This document shows positions 53,275 through 62,211 of a stretch of DNA of 64,000 nt, piece by piece; position 1 is the stretch's first letter, and the number at the start of each line of letters is the position of its first letter. Position numbers and translations under genes: made by a program. Source of the DNA: Pseudomonas fluorescens (GTDB taxonomy: Bacteria; Pseudomonadota; Gammaproteobacteria; Pseudomonadales; Pseudomonadaceae); contig NZ_VCNJ01000039.1 in the NCBI RefSeq assembly GCF_005938625.1, positions 1 through 64,000 on the forward strand, given 5' to 3'. Under the pieces are notes generated by a model. It ran no database searches and had not been told where the DNA came from. It saw only the letters and a list, made by a program, of their open reading frames with translations.

Positions 53275-54279
53275 ATGCGCCCATTCTTCGATCGATCAAA
53301 ACCCATCACGCTCTTGAGCGATAACGCCCTCAGAAGTGGCTGCCTGCGAATGGAGCTGATTTATCGGGCCCATCTTTCGAGCACCCGGCAGGCCGCGAGA
53401 CGCGCGTTGCAAAGGGCACGCAATGGCTGTATTCACGCGTTTCAGCGGGTGTGTGGTGGTTTGGTTTATGGGATGCCTGCGTGGCTGGATCGCGTGTGCG
53501 AAACGCGCACTGACCGGTATGCCGTCGCCAATGTTCAGCAACTGGTGCCGACCGCGGCTCGCTACTCACCCAAAAGCCTGTGGCGCCAGAAAGACTATCT
53601 GGAAAAATCCATCTACCTTCACCGCGCCAAACACGTACGCGAACTCAGGGCCTGTGCGCAAAAACTAGAGCGCGCGGCGGCACAGATTCGACTCGGTGGT
53701 CGGCCCATCATATTTGCCCCCCTGCATATCGTGTCAGACGTCATTCCGGTTCTGGTGGTGGCCTCGATGAATCTGGGATGCAGCCATGCCACCGTCATTT
53801 CTTCGCATGGCCAGGGCGTCGCGTTGGGCCCCTTTGAAGCCGACAGCCTGAAGGGGCTGAACCTTAATCTCACCCAACTGGATCCACTGACTCTCAACTC
53901 CGGTGAGTTCAAGGCGGCGATTCAGGCCATCAAACAAGACCGTACCCATTTTGTGGTATTTCCAGACATCCTGCCGGAAATCACCTACCGGCTGAACCGC
54001 AAGTCCATGCGCACCTTTGACTGCTCGCTCTTTGGACGTCCTGCCAAGCTGCACAGCGGGCTGAATGACATTGCACGCCTGGCGGGGGCGACCGCCTTGT
54101 TTTTTTGCCTGATTGAGCAGGGCGGTCAGCTGGACATCGACATTCTGGCATCGGTGCCCGCCGAGCAGCTCCCCGAGCAGGGCCCGCGGGTGATCGAAGC
54201 GGCGATACGCCAACACGCCGAGCAGTGGTTGTTATGGCACTCGCCCTCGCTGTTCTATTTTAACCCCTCAGAACCTTAA
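53275..54279 (+). CDS. LpxL/HtrB-like acyltransferase, locus 2
   Basis: The protein of up to 334 residues is distantly similar to lipid A acyltransferases and to the locus 1 protein at 14617. It shows RPIIFAPLHIVSDVIPVLVV with putative catalytic His151 and an Asp four residues on, 'THFVVFPDILPEITYRL' with RKSMRTFDCSLFGRPAKLHS (the LFGR..A.L..G block), and a C-terminal HAEQWLLWHSPSLFYF. The ribosome site at 53275 is poor; ATG 53350 is possible. Only 3 bp separate it from the C39 exporter gene, so the two are co-translated. Linkage to GG-leader peptides in two independent loci suggests a role in peptide maturation or immunity; the acceptor is unknown. Confidence 0.65.
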   Translation: MRPFFDRSKPITLLSDNALRSGCLRMELIYRAHLSSTRQAARRALQRARNGCIHAFQRVCGGLVYGMPAWLDRVCETRTDRYAVANVQQLVPTAARYSPKSLWRQKDYLEKSIYLHRAKHVRELRACAQKLERAAAQIRLGGRPIIFAPLHIVSDVIPVLVVASMNLGCSHATVISSHGQGVALGPFEADSLKGLNLNLTQLDPLTLNSGEFKAAIQAIKQDRTHFVVFPDILPEITYRLNRKSMRTFDCSLFGRPAKLHSGLNDIARLAGATALFFCLIEQGGQLDIDILASVPAEQLPEQGPRVIEAAIRQHAEQWLLWHSPSLFYFNPSEP

Positions 54280-54282
54280 GCC

Positions 54283-56412
54283 ATGCCCAAACCGTCCTCT
54301 TTGCACTCACCGCACATGGTCTTCCAAGGTGAGGTGGCCGACTGTGGTCTGGCCTGCGTTGCCATGCTCGCCCAGTCGGTGGGCAAACACATCGAACTGG
54401 CCGAGTTGCGCGAGCGCTTCGCGGTCTCGACGGCGGGAGCTTCCCTGGCCAAGTTGGTGGAGATGCTCCAGGCGTACGGCATCAAAGCCTACCCCGTGCA
54501 GTTCGAGCAAGCGTCGGTCGCGGATTTGCCGATGCCGGCGATCCTGCATTACGGCGGCAATCATTTCGTGGTGGCGGCCGACGCCTACCAGCGTCATGTC
54601 CGGCTGTTGAACCCGGCCACCGGCAGTGGCGTCTTTAGCGAAAAATCGCTGAGCGCGCATTTGAGCGGATTTGCGATTTTGTTGGAGCCCGATCAGGACA
54701 TGCCCGTGCAGGGGAACGATCGCGGCATGCCACCGCAGGCCAAGCCGTCGTGGCTGTCGCTGCGGGCGATGACAATACCGCGCTTGCCCCTGATGCTGAT
54801 CGTCAACTCGCTGATTGGCGCCACCGGCTTTTTGTTGCCGGCGCTGTTATCCAGATTTATCGATGGTGGGGCGAATTTGCCGCCCGGGGAGATGCTGTCT
54901 TTACTGGGCGCAGCGGGTGCCCTGACCCTGATGGCCTGCGTGACCGAGTTGTACCTGGCCAAGGTGCAACTGCGGATCGGCAACGGTTTGTCCATGCAAT
55001 GGATCCCGCAACTGTTTGCCAGGATGACCCGCAATCCCGCCCCCTTTTTTGAACAGCGCGCGATGGCGGACATCTCGCAGCGGTTGCTGTCCTTTGCCCA
55101 GGCGGTGCGGGATCTGTCGGGTGTCCGGGTAGGGCTCTATGTGTCGGCCAGCGTGTGCGTGACGGCCACCGCGGCCCTGCTGTGGATTCACCCCTGGCTG
55201 GGCGCCCTGGTCGTGGCGACCATTGGCGGTTATGGCCTGATCAGCGCCTACTACAGCAGCCTTCGTACGGCGCTGCTGCACCGGGTGCAAGAGCTGTCCA
55301 GTGACCGTAACGCGTTGGTGTTTGAAACCATCCAGGGCATCGAAGTGATCCGCTCGGCCAACCTGTTTGTTCAGCGCCTCACCCACTTTTCGCAAAAGCA
55401 CGCCAGCTTCCTCGCAGTTTCGTGCGATCTCAGCCTCATGGAGGTACGCCAGCGGGTTTGGTACAAGTTCATTGGCGGAGTGGAAACCATTCTGGCGCTG
55501 GCCATTGCCATGTACCTGTTCTCCATCGACCGGTTGAGCCTGGGAACGTTTTTTGCGTTTTTCTTTGTCAAACAAGTGGCCCTGAGCGCTTCTACCGAGT
55601 TCTACATGGCGTTGATGGCGATCCGGGCTAACGATATTACCAGTGAGCGGGCACTGGACATTGTTCAAGAGACGGCCCAACACGCTGCGCCGGTCACCGA
55701 ACCGGTACGATTTGAGCACCAGCTTAAATTAAGCCAGGTCGAGTTTGCGTACGCGGGGTCCGAGGTGGTCGTCAACAACATCTCGCTGGCCATCAGGCCC
55801 GGGGAGAAGGTGGCGGTTATCGGTGGATCTGGCAGTGGCAAAAGCACGCTGATCAAATTGCTGGCCGGGGTGTATGCGGCCAAGAGCGGGGGGGTGTCGA
55901 TCGACGGCCAGGCGGCGGGCGCCCGTAATCTGGGCTCGCTGGCCTTTTATCAGCCGGCCAATGCCATCCTGTTCAAGGCGTCGGTCAGGGACAACCTCTC
56001 GCTGTTTGGCACGGCCGACCCGCAGGTGCGCCTGGAGCACCTGGCTGAGCAACTGAACCTGACCGACTGCATCCAGGGCTTGCCCCATGGCTGGAACACG
56101 CTCATCTGCGAAGCCAATCCGCTGATGTCGTCGGGACAACGTCAGCGCTTGCTGGTGGCCAGGGCGCTGGCCAACACCCGACCGATCATGGTGCTCGATG
56201 AGCCGACGGCGAATCTGGATCACGCGTGCGCCCAGCACACGCTCAAGATCATCTTGGCCAGTCCCAAGACGGTGATCATGGCGTTGCATGATCACAGCCT
56301 GCTCAACTATTTTGATCAGGTCATCAGCCTGTCCGATGGCCAGATCCAGCCCCCCGGCTCCTGTTTGGGCGACGCTTCCTCCCGTCTCGGCCCAGCGGCG
56401 TCGACTCAATGA
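54283..56412 (+). CDS. C39-peptidase ABC exporter, locus 2
   Basis: The 709-residue single polypeptide has an N-terminal C39 peptidase (1-125) with Cys21 in VADCGLACVAM and His94 in GGNHFVVAAD. The usual triad Asp is replaced by Asn110 (RLLNPATG). Six TM helices follow (about 165-430), then the ATPase: Walker A GGSGSGKST (~514), signature MSSGQRQR (~614), Walker B MVLDEPT (~636) and switch His (ALHDHS). It should cut GG leaders and export the three upstream peptides. The D-to-N change may slow cleavage or alter specificity. It overlaps the next gene by ATGA. Unlike the locus 1 homologue it is unbroken. Confidence 0.9.
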   Translation: MPKPSSLHSPHMVFQGEVADCGLACVAMLAQSVGKHIELAELRERFAVSTAGASLAKLVEMLQAYGIKAYPVQFEQASVADLPMPAILHYGGNHFVVAADAYQRHVRLLNPATGSGVFSEKSLSAHLSGFAILLEPDQDMPVQGNDRGMPPQAKPSWLSLRAMTIPRLPLMLIVNSLIGATGFLLPALLSRFIDGGANLPPGEMLSLLGAAGALTLMACVTELYLAKVQLRIGNGLSMQWIPQLFARMTRNPAPFFEQRAMADISQRLLSFAQAVRDLSGVRVGLYVSASVCVTATAALLWIHPWLGALVVATIGGYGLISAYYSSLRTALLHRVQELSSDRNALVFETIQGIEVIRSANLFVQRLTHFSQKHASFLAVSCDLSLMEVRQRVWYKFIGGVETILALAIAMYLFSIDRLSLGTFFAFFFVKQVALSASTEFYMALMAIRANDITSERALDIVQETAQHAAPVTEPVRFEHQLKLSQVEFAYAGSEVVVNNISLAIRPGEKVAVIGGSGSGKSTLIKLLAGVYAAKSGGVSIDGQAAGARNLGSLAFYQPANAILFKASVRDNLSLFGTADPQVRLEHLAEQLNLTDCIQGLPHGWNTLICEANPLMSSGQRQRLLVARALANTRPIMVLDEPTANLDHACAQHTLKIILASPKTVIMALHDHSLLNYFDQVISLSDGQIQPPGSCLGDASSRLGPAASTQ

Positions 56413-57563
56413 CCATTCGGGGTGGGCTCATGCTCTTGCGCTTCAAATGGCTCGTCTGTTCGATCGCGGCCGTACTGGCCCTGTTCGCACTGCTCTACGT
56501 GCTGTTTGGCCGTACACCCGATGTCCAGCACATTACCGCCGCCGTCCGGCGAATGGACCTTGAAAGTGTGGTGCTGGCCACCGGCCCGATCGAAGCGACC
56601 CATCTGCTCAACATCGGTGCCCAGGTCAATGGTCAGGTCAAAGCGATCCATGTGCGCCTGGGGGAGCGGGTTAAAAAGGGCCAGTTGTTGGCCGAGATCG
56701 ATCCGCAGCTGCAAGAGAACGCCTTGAGCAAGGCGCGGGCCAATCGCGGGCTGCTGCTGGCGCAACAAAAGGCCAAGACCACCCTGCTCAAACGCGCCGA
56801 ACAGGTCTTTGCGCGTCAGCAAGCGCTGTACGCGGCCAACGCCAGCGCCCAAAGCGACGTTGAACAAGCCGAAGTGGATCTGGAGGCCGCCCGGGCGGAA
56901 GTTTCGGCGCTGGAGAGCCAGATACTGTTGGCGCAGCTGGAGATGGACAGCGCCGTGACCAACCTGGGCTACACCCAGATCAAGGCCCCGGCCGACGGCG
57001 AAATCATGGCCATTGTGACCAAGGAGGGGCAGACCATTGTGTCGGCGCAGGCCTCACCGACCATCTTGATCATGGGCAACATGGACCGCATGACCGTCAA
57101 GGCGCGGGTGTCGGAAGCCGATATCGTGCGCGTGAGCGTCGGCCAGGCGGTGGAGTTCAGCGTCACCGGCGCGCCGGATCGGGTGTTCAAGTCGACCATT
57201 GGCGCGGTCGAGCTGCTGCCCGAATCCGCGGTGACGGAAAGCAACGTGCCGCCAGGATCCAGTGTGGCCTCCACGGCGCCGGTCTACTACAACGCCATTT
57301 TTGAAATTGACAACCCCGAACGGGTGCTCAAGCCCCTGATGACCGCCAATATCAAAATCATCCAGGCGCGTGCCCTGCAAACCCTCGTCATCCCGATTGC
57401 GGCGCTTGGACAAAAACAGTCCGAGAGCCATCAGTTTGAAGTGCGCCGCCTATCCGCGACCGGGGAAGTCGTGCCGACGGTCGTCACCCTCGGTCTGCGC
57501 AGCACAACCCAGGCGCAGGTCCTCTCCGGGCTTGAGCTGGATGATCGGGTCATTCTCGAATGA
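56409..57563 (+). CDS. MacA-like periplasmic adaptor
   Basis: The 384-residue membrane-fusion protein has an N-terminal TM anchor (about 12-32), lipoyl halves (LLNIGAQVNGQVKAIHVRLG; IKAPADGEIMAIVTKEGQTI), a coiled-coil hairpin at ~95-165 and a beta-barrel/MP domain containing 'MTVKARVSEADIVRVSVGQA'. It bridges MacB to the outer-membrane factor, like MacA or PvdR. Start and stop overlap the C39 exporter and MacB genes by four bases each, so stoichiometric coupled translation is likely. The link to a C39 exporter suggests that exported peptides reach the periplasm first and are then pumped out. Confidence 0.9.
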   Translation: MTIRGGLMLLRFKWLVCSIAAVLALFALLYVLFGRTPDVQHITAAVRRMDLESVVLATGPIEATHLLNIGAQVNGQVKAIHVRLGERVKKGQLLAEIDPQLQENALSKARANRGLLLAQQKAKTTLLKRAEQVFARQQALYAANASAQSDVEQAEVDLEAARAEVSALESQILLAQLEMDSAVTNLGYTQIKAPADGEIMAIVTKEGQTIVSAQASPTILIMGNMDRMTVKARVSEADIVRVSVGQAVEFSVTGAPDRVFKSTIGAVELLPESAVTESNVPPGSSVASTAPVYYNAIFEIDNPERVLKPLMTANIKIIQARALQTLVIPIAALGQKQSESHQFEVRRLSATGEVVPTVVTLGLRSTTQAQVLSGLELDDRVILE

Positions 57564-59587
57564 GTCCTCATCAGCCGCCGGCGGGAGGGGAGGCCGCGCG
57601 CGTGGAGCGTTCACCGACGAACCGCGCGCCGGACGGTGAACCGCTGCTCAAGTTGATCAATGTCAGCCGCTGCTATTTCAGCGGCCAGTCGCGCGCCGAT
57701 GCCTTGCGCCGCATTGACCTGGAGATTCATGCCGGTGAGATGGTCGCGATTGTCGGGACCTCGGGGTCGGGCAAATCGACCCTGCTCAACATCCTTGGCT
57801 GTCTGGTGCCGCCCTCAGAGGGGCAGTATTGTCTGCGCGGGCGCAATGTCAGCCACCTGAGCAGCAACGAGCTGGCCGACTTGCGCCGCAGCACCTTCGG
57901 TTTTGTCTTTCAGCGCTACCACCTGCTCGGCCATCTGAACGCTGAGGAAAACGTGCTGGCCCCGGCGCTGTATGCCGCCGGGCTTAAAAAGAGCCTGCGG
58001 GCCCGTGCACAGGACCTTTTGCGCAACCTCGGGTTAGCCGAGCGGGTGCATTACCATCCCGGCCAATTGTCCGGCGGGCAGCAACAGCGCGTCAGTATTG
58101 CGCGCGCATTGATGAATGGCGGCGAAATCATTCTGGCCGATGAGCCAACGGGCGCACTGGATACCCAAAGCGGCGAAGAGGTCATGGCCATTTTGCGTGA
58201 ACTCAATGCTCAAGGGCACACCGTCATCCTGGTGACGCACAACCCGGACATCGCCGCCTACGCCCGACGGGTGATTCACCTGCAGGACGGCAGCATCGTG
58301 GCCGATCAGATCAATCCCTCTGACGCCACTGAGGCCATGCCACGCCCACTGGCGGCCCCTTCGGCCACGCGCCGCGCCGCGGTCAGCGCGATGACGGGCT
58401 GGCTGGGGTCATTGCGCATGGCCTCCTCGTGGCTGGTAAAAAAGCCGCTGCAGGCGGGATTGACCATCCTGGGCATTGTCATTGGCATTGCCGCCGTCTC
58501 CTCGGTGATTGCCCTGGGCGAGGGCGCCCGTGATCGGGTCATTCAGGAGATCAGTTCGATGGGCGCCGACACCATCGACATCTATTCGGGCAAGGACTGG
58601 GGGGATCTGTACAGCGTCAGCAGCAAGACCCTGCGTGAGTCGGATGTCGACTACCTGCGATCACTGCCCTACGTGGACAGTATTTCGCCTGTCATCGCAA
58701 CGTCCGTCACCGTGACGTCCCCAAGCGCCAGTCTGGCGGCGCAGGTGTTAGGGGTCAGCGACGAGCTGATTCGGGTCAGAGGCCTGTCGTTAACCGAGGG
58801 CGTGTTTTTCTCTAAAGCCGACGTGCAACGGCAAAGCCAGATCGCCGTGATTGACGACAACATGCAAAAGAAGCTCTTTCCCAGTTGGGAGGATCCGATC
58901 GGCCAGGTGATCCTGGTCGGACCGATGCCCACCACGATCGTGGCGGTCATCAAGAGTACGCCATCTGCCTTCGCCGGGCCGCCGGTGCTGCAGATCTTTA
59001 TTCCCTACACCACGTTGATGGCGCGTATTTCGGGCCAGCAACCCTTGGACAGCATCGCGTTGCGTGTGGCCAGCCGGGTCTCCAACGAACTGGCCGAGGC
59101 CAATATCACCCGTCTGCTGGAGCTCAAACACGGTAGCAAGGATTTTTTCATCAACTCGTATGACGCCGTGCTGCAGTCGGTGACCAAGGCCACCCGAACC
59201 TTGAACCTGCTGATCGTGTCCGTGGCCGCCATCTCGCTGTTGGTCGGCGGTATCGGGCTGATGAACATGATGCTGTATTCGGTCGCTGAGCGAACCTATG
59301 AAGTGGGCGTGCGCATGGCTTTCGGGGCCCGGCGTCGGGACATCATGCAGCAGTTTCTCAGCGAGTCCTGCCTGCTGTGCGTGGTCGGCGGCCTGCTGGG
59401 GTTGCTGGTGTCCTTCCTGGTCGGAGAGGTGGCGGGGCAATTGCAGTCGCAGATTCCGCTCTCCTTCTCCTGGTCCTCGGTCAGCGTGGCGTTTCTGAGT
59501 TCGGCGGTCATTGGCATGGTGTTTGGTTACCTGCCTGCGCGCAACGCTGCCCGCCTGGATCCTGTCGACGCACTGGCGCGGGCGTAG
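57560..59587 (+). CDS. MacB-like ABC efflux protein
   Basis: The 675-residue protein has an N-terminal ATPase with Walker A GTSGSGKST (~66), the Q-loop FQRYHLLGHL, signature LSGGQQQR (~166) and Walker B ILADEPTGALD. Its first TM helix is at ~295, followed by the large periplasmic MacB domain, and three C-terminal TM helices include GGIGLMNMMLYSVAERTYEV. It drives a mechanotransmission pump that expels periplasmic substrates through a TolC-type channel; MacB exports peptides such as STII, and PvdT exports pyoverdine. Translation is coupled to MacA. A pyoverdine role is possible, but no siderophore genes are in the window. Confidence 0.92.
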   Translation: MSPHQPPAGGEAARVERSPTNRAPDGEPLLKLINVSRCYFSGQSRADALRRIDLEIHAGEMVAIVGTSGSGKSTLLNILGCLVPPSEGQYCLRGRNVSHLSSNELADLRRSTFGFVFQRYHLLGHLNAEENVLAPALYAAGLKKSLRARAQDLLRNLGLAERVHYHPGQLSGGQQQRVSIARALMNGGEIILADEPTGALDTQSGEEVMAILRELNAQGHTVILVTHNPDIAAYARRVIHLQDGSIVADQINPSDATEAMPRPLAAPSATRRAAVSAMTGWLGSLRMASSWLVKKPLQAGLTILGIVIGIAAVSSVIALGEGARDRVIQEISSMGADTIDIYSGKDWGDLYSVSSKTLRESDVDYLRSLPYVDSISPVIATSVTVTSPSASLAAQVLGVSDELIRVRGLSLTEGVFFSKADVQRQSQIAVIDDNMQKKLFPSWEDPIGQVILVGPMPTTIVAVIKSTPSAFAGPPVLQIFIPYTTLMARISGQQPLDSIALRVASRVSNELAEANITRLLELKHGSKDFFINSYDAVLQSVTKATRTLNLLIVSVAAISLLVGGIGLMNMMLYSVAERTYEVGVRMAFGARRRDIMQQFLSESCLLCVVGGLLGLLVSFLVGEVAGQLQSQIPLSFSWSSVSVAFLSSAVIGMVFGYLPARNAARLDPVDALARA

Positions 59588-59695
59588 GGCGTTGAACGTG
59601 CCAGCACGCGGTGGCGCTCAGCTTCCCCCATTGTCCTTATCGTGCATCCCCCCGGGGTATCGGGTCGGTGCCGCAGTCTTGTCGAGCACATCGTT

Positions 59696-61096
59696 GTGAA
59701 CATCAAAATCGTTACCCTGTTTTTCTTTCTAGGGCTGTTGGCTGCCTGCAGCACCGACGCCCCTGACGTCGATACGGTCAAAGCGCAACTGGCCTTGCCG
59801 ACGCAGTGGCGTCATGCGTTGCCGGACGGTGAATACGTCATCGAGCATGATCCCTGGTGGCGCTCTTTTCACGATCCGCAGCTGGAGGCATTGGTCGAGC
59901 GTGTGCTGCGCAGCAACAATGACCTGGCCGCCGCCTCCTTTCGGGTCAAAAGCGCCGAAGCCCAGGCGGGCATCACCCGTACCAATTTAACGCCTAATGT
60001 TTCCAATGGCTTGACGCACAGTATTGGCAAGAGCCTGGACAAAGGCGACCCGAGTACCCGAGCGTTCACCAGCACGTTTTCGTTGAGTTATGAGGTGGAT
60101 GTGTGGGGCCGTCTGTCCAAGGCGCGGGATGTCGCCGAGTGGGAGGCGATGGCCACACGCGAAGATCGGCTGGCGACCGCCATGCAGTTGATCGGCACGA
60201 CCCTGCAGTGGTACTGGCAATTGGCATTTGTCGACCAGAGCCTTGCCGTCAATGACGCCGGCGTGGCCAACGCGCGCTCAAGTCTTGAGTTGTCCCGCGT
60301 GCGTAACGCGGTGGGGCAGGTGAGCCCGTTCGAGCCCCTTCAGGCCGCGCAGCAATTGAATGAGCTGCTGGCGGCTAAAACCGGGTTGCTGCAACAGCGG
60401 GAAGAAACCGGCAATGCGTTACGGGTGTTGTTGGGCTCTCCCAGCGGCGAGGAAGTCTTTGTCAGCCGCCCCATTCCTGGCGCAGCGCCTGCGCCACTGC
60501 GCCCCGACATCCCGGCGCGGATCCTGGCCCAGCGTCCGGACGTGAAGGCCGCCGAGCTGCGCTTGCGGGCCTTGTTCGGCCGCATCGAGTTGCAGCAACG
60601 CAGCCTCTACCCGATCCTCAACCTGACCGCCGGTGTAAACGGTGGGGGCACCCGCGAGCTGTCCGACATTTTGCGCAACCCGCAGGGGGTGTTGACCGAC
60701 AGCGTGTTCCTGCCATTTCTGGAGTTCAACAAGTCAAGGTTATTGGTGCAAGGCGCCCAAGCGGATTATCAGGAGAGTGTTGAGCTGTTTAAAAAGCAGT
60801 TGTATGTGGCCCTGCAGGATGTTGAAAACGCCCTGTCGGCGGATCAACAGTTCGCCGATGAGGCGGTGTATTTGACGCGCGCACTGGCGTTGTCCACCCA
60901 GGCCGAGCATATCGCCCAGACTCGCTATCGTCTGGGGCAGTCAAGCATCAAGGAATGGCTGGATCTGCAGGACGCTCAGCGCACGCTGGAAATAAACGTG
61001 GCGCGCAATCGCGTCAATCGATTGCTGGCACGGGTGAAGTTTTACCAGGCCATTGGTGGGGATTGTGGTGACGACTGCGCCGGTGTTGCGCGCTAG
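59696..61096 (+). CDS. NodT/OpmQ-type outer-membrane factor
   Basis: The 466-residue outer-membrane efflux lipoprotein carries the signal 'NIKIVTLFFFLGLLAAC', with lipobox LAAC when read from GTG 59696. The longer frame from ATG 59642 would add 18 residues and spoil the signal peptide. OEP repeats show SYEVDVWGRLSKARDVAEWE, AQRPDVKAAELRLRALFGRI, FLEFNKSRLLVQGAQADYQE and LGQSSIKEWLDLQDAQRTLE. It is the last gene of the operon, 108 bp after macB, and forms the exit channel for the MacAB-like pump, as in PvdRT-OpmQ. The unusual Cys-containing end (GGDCGDDCAG) could be disulfide-bonded. Confidence 0.9.
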   Translation: MNIKIVTLFFFLGLLAACSTDAPDVDTVKAQLALPTQWRHALPDGEYVIEHDPWWRSFHDPQLEALVERVLRSNNDLAAASFRVKSAEAQAGITRTNLTPNVSNGLTHSIGKSLDKGDPSTRAFTSTFSLSYEVDVWGRLSKARDVAEWEAMATREDRLATAMQLIGTTLQWYWQLAFVDQSLAVNDAGVANARSSLELSRVRNAVGQVSPFEPLQAAQQLNELLAAKTGLLQQREETGNALRVLLGSPSGEEVFVSRPIPGAAPAPLRPDIPARILAQRPDVKAAELRLRALFGRIELQQRSLYPILNLTAGVNGGGTRELSDILRNPQGVLTDSVFLPFLEFNKSRLLVQGAQADYQESVELFKKQLYVALQDVENALSADQQFADEAVYLTRALALSTQAEHIAQTRYRLGQSSIKEWLDLQDAQRTLEINVARNRVNRLLARVKFYQAIGGDCGDDCAGVAR

Positions 61097-61637
61097 GTCC
61101 TCAGTCCCTGTTCCCAGGTGGGGAGGCGATTTTTGCGGGCCCCCGCCAATTGCGCCCTGATGCTCCTGAGCCTGCTGCGCTAAAGCGAGACCCCATAAAG
61201 GGTGGCAGATAGGATTGCTCCTGCCCTGGATGCTTCCACCTGATAGTGCGCGCGATGGAGTGCCCCGCAGCTACCAGTCCGCGTTTTCGCAAAGGCGCTC
61301 CTGAAGGCGCTTGTGTAGCCACCAAATGTCTCTGAACGGGAAGCGCGACAATTTTGAGCTCAAGGAGCTACTTGCCGTCGCGAAGCTGATTACAACCTGG
61401 ATGGTCGAAAGGTAATTAAGGAGATTGTTGAGGCAGTCCGCCGCTGGCGCGAATTCGCCGATGTCGCCGGGATGACAATCTGATCGAACAGATAGAATCG
61501 ACCCACCGTCTTTACCTTGGCGACGGACTTTAGAAATCACACAAACCCGGTACGCCGGGTTAGTCACCCATTCCTGCTCCGACACTCTTCTGTGGTAGAG
61601 AAAATGTGCCGTTCTCGTGGATCGTAAACAAAAACGG
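61097..61637. other. Spacer with uncertain minus-strand frame
   Basis: A minus frame (61271-61600) reads PAADCLNNLLNYLSTIQVVI, then RDIWWLHKRLQERLCENADW. It looks somewhat protein-like but has no family and no clear start. A weak stem followed by TTTTT near 61124-61137 may end the export operon. Confidence 0.35.
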
Positions 61638-61765
61638 TCAAGCGAAGGCGCCATGACACTGCGAAAAGGTTTGTCCGGAGCCGCAAGGACACTCCGCCGA
61701 TCCATCTTCCACAATGGTCGGGAGTACTCCCTCAACTCGACATACGAACCGGCCCAGATAACGAC
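61638..61765 (-). pseudogene. SEC-C motif fragment
   Basis: The minus-strand reading ends DGSAECPCGSGQTFSQCHGA, then FA and a stop. This is a SEC-C zinc-binding motif (CxCxSG..F..CHG), usually found at the C-terminus of SecA and of many small uncharacterised proteins. The upstream coding part is replaced by an IS66 remnant on the other strand, so only the tail survives. Confidence 0.55.
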
Positions 61766-62084
61766 AAGGGAATACCGACATCAGGTCTGCTCGCTCACGT
61801 AATGGTGGCGAAATTCGCCGACCACTTGCCGCTGTACCGGCAGGGAAAAGTCTTTGGCGCGCCGGTTTATCCATCGCGCGTTCAACTCTCGCGCAATGGG
61901 TTGGGCAGACCGGTGTACAGCTTCAGCCATTGGTTGATGCCTTGCGAGAAGCTGTTCTGGCCCAACGAGTTGTCCCGGCTGACGAAACTCCGGTGCAGAT
62001 GCTTGCGCCCGGGGAGAAGAAAGCTCACCGCGCTTACCCGCAGGCGCAAGGGCCTGTCGGTTTCAGCGTCGTTTATATTTTTTG
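61764..62084 (+). pseudogene. IS66 TnpC transposase fragment
   Basis: The plus-strand reading GLLAHVMVAKFADHLPLYRQ, then GKVFG, continues after a frame change as WVGQTGVQLQPLVDALREAV, LAQRVVPADETPVQMLAPGE, KKAHRAY. This is the central part of the IS66-family transposase TnpC, with the first catalytic Asp in ADETP. Both ends are missing and one frameshift is present. It is an inactive scar of a former insertion. Confidence 0.8.
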
Positions 62085-62211
62085 ATAATTATTGACTGTA
62101 CGAGCGCCTAGCCCTGCGACTTAATGCCATTCATGAAATTCGAAGTCCTTTAGCCTAACGAACATCAGCCGGCGACTTGCTCATCGCCCATGCCATTTCC
62201 CAGGATCAAGC

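Noticed and set aside
57560..61096. Assignment as the pyoverdine pump PvdRT-OpmQ
   Set aside because: Composition fits, but the genes are coupled to a C39 exporter and no siderophore genes are in the window, so only the family was named.
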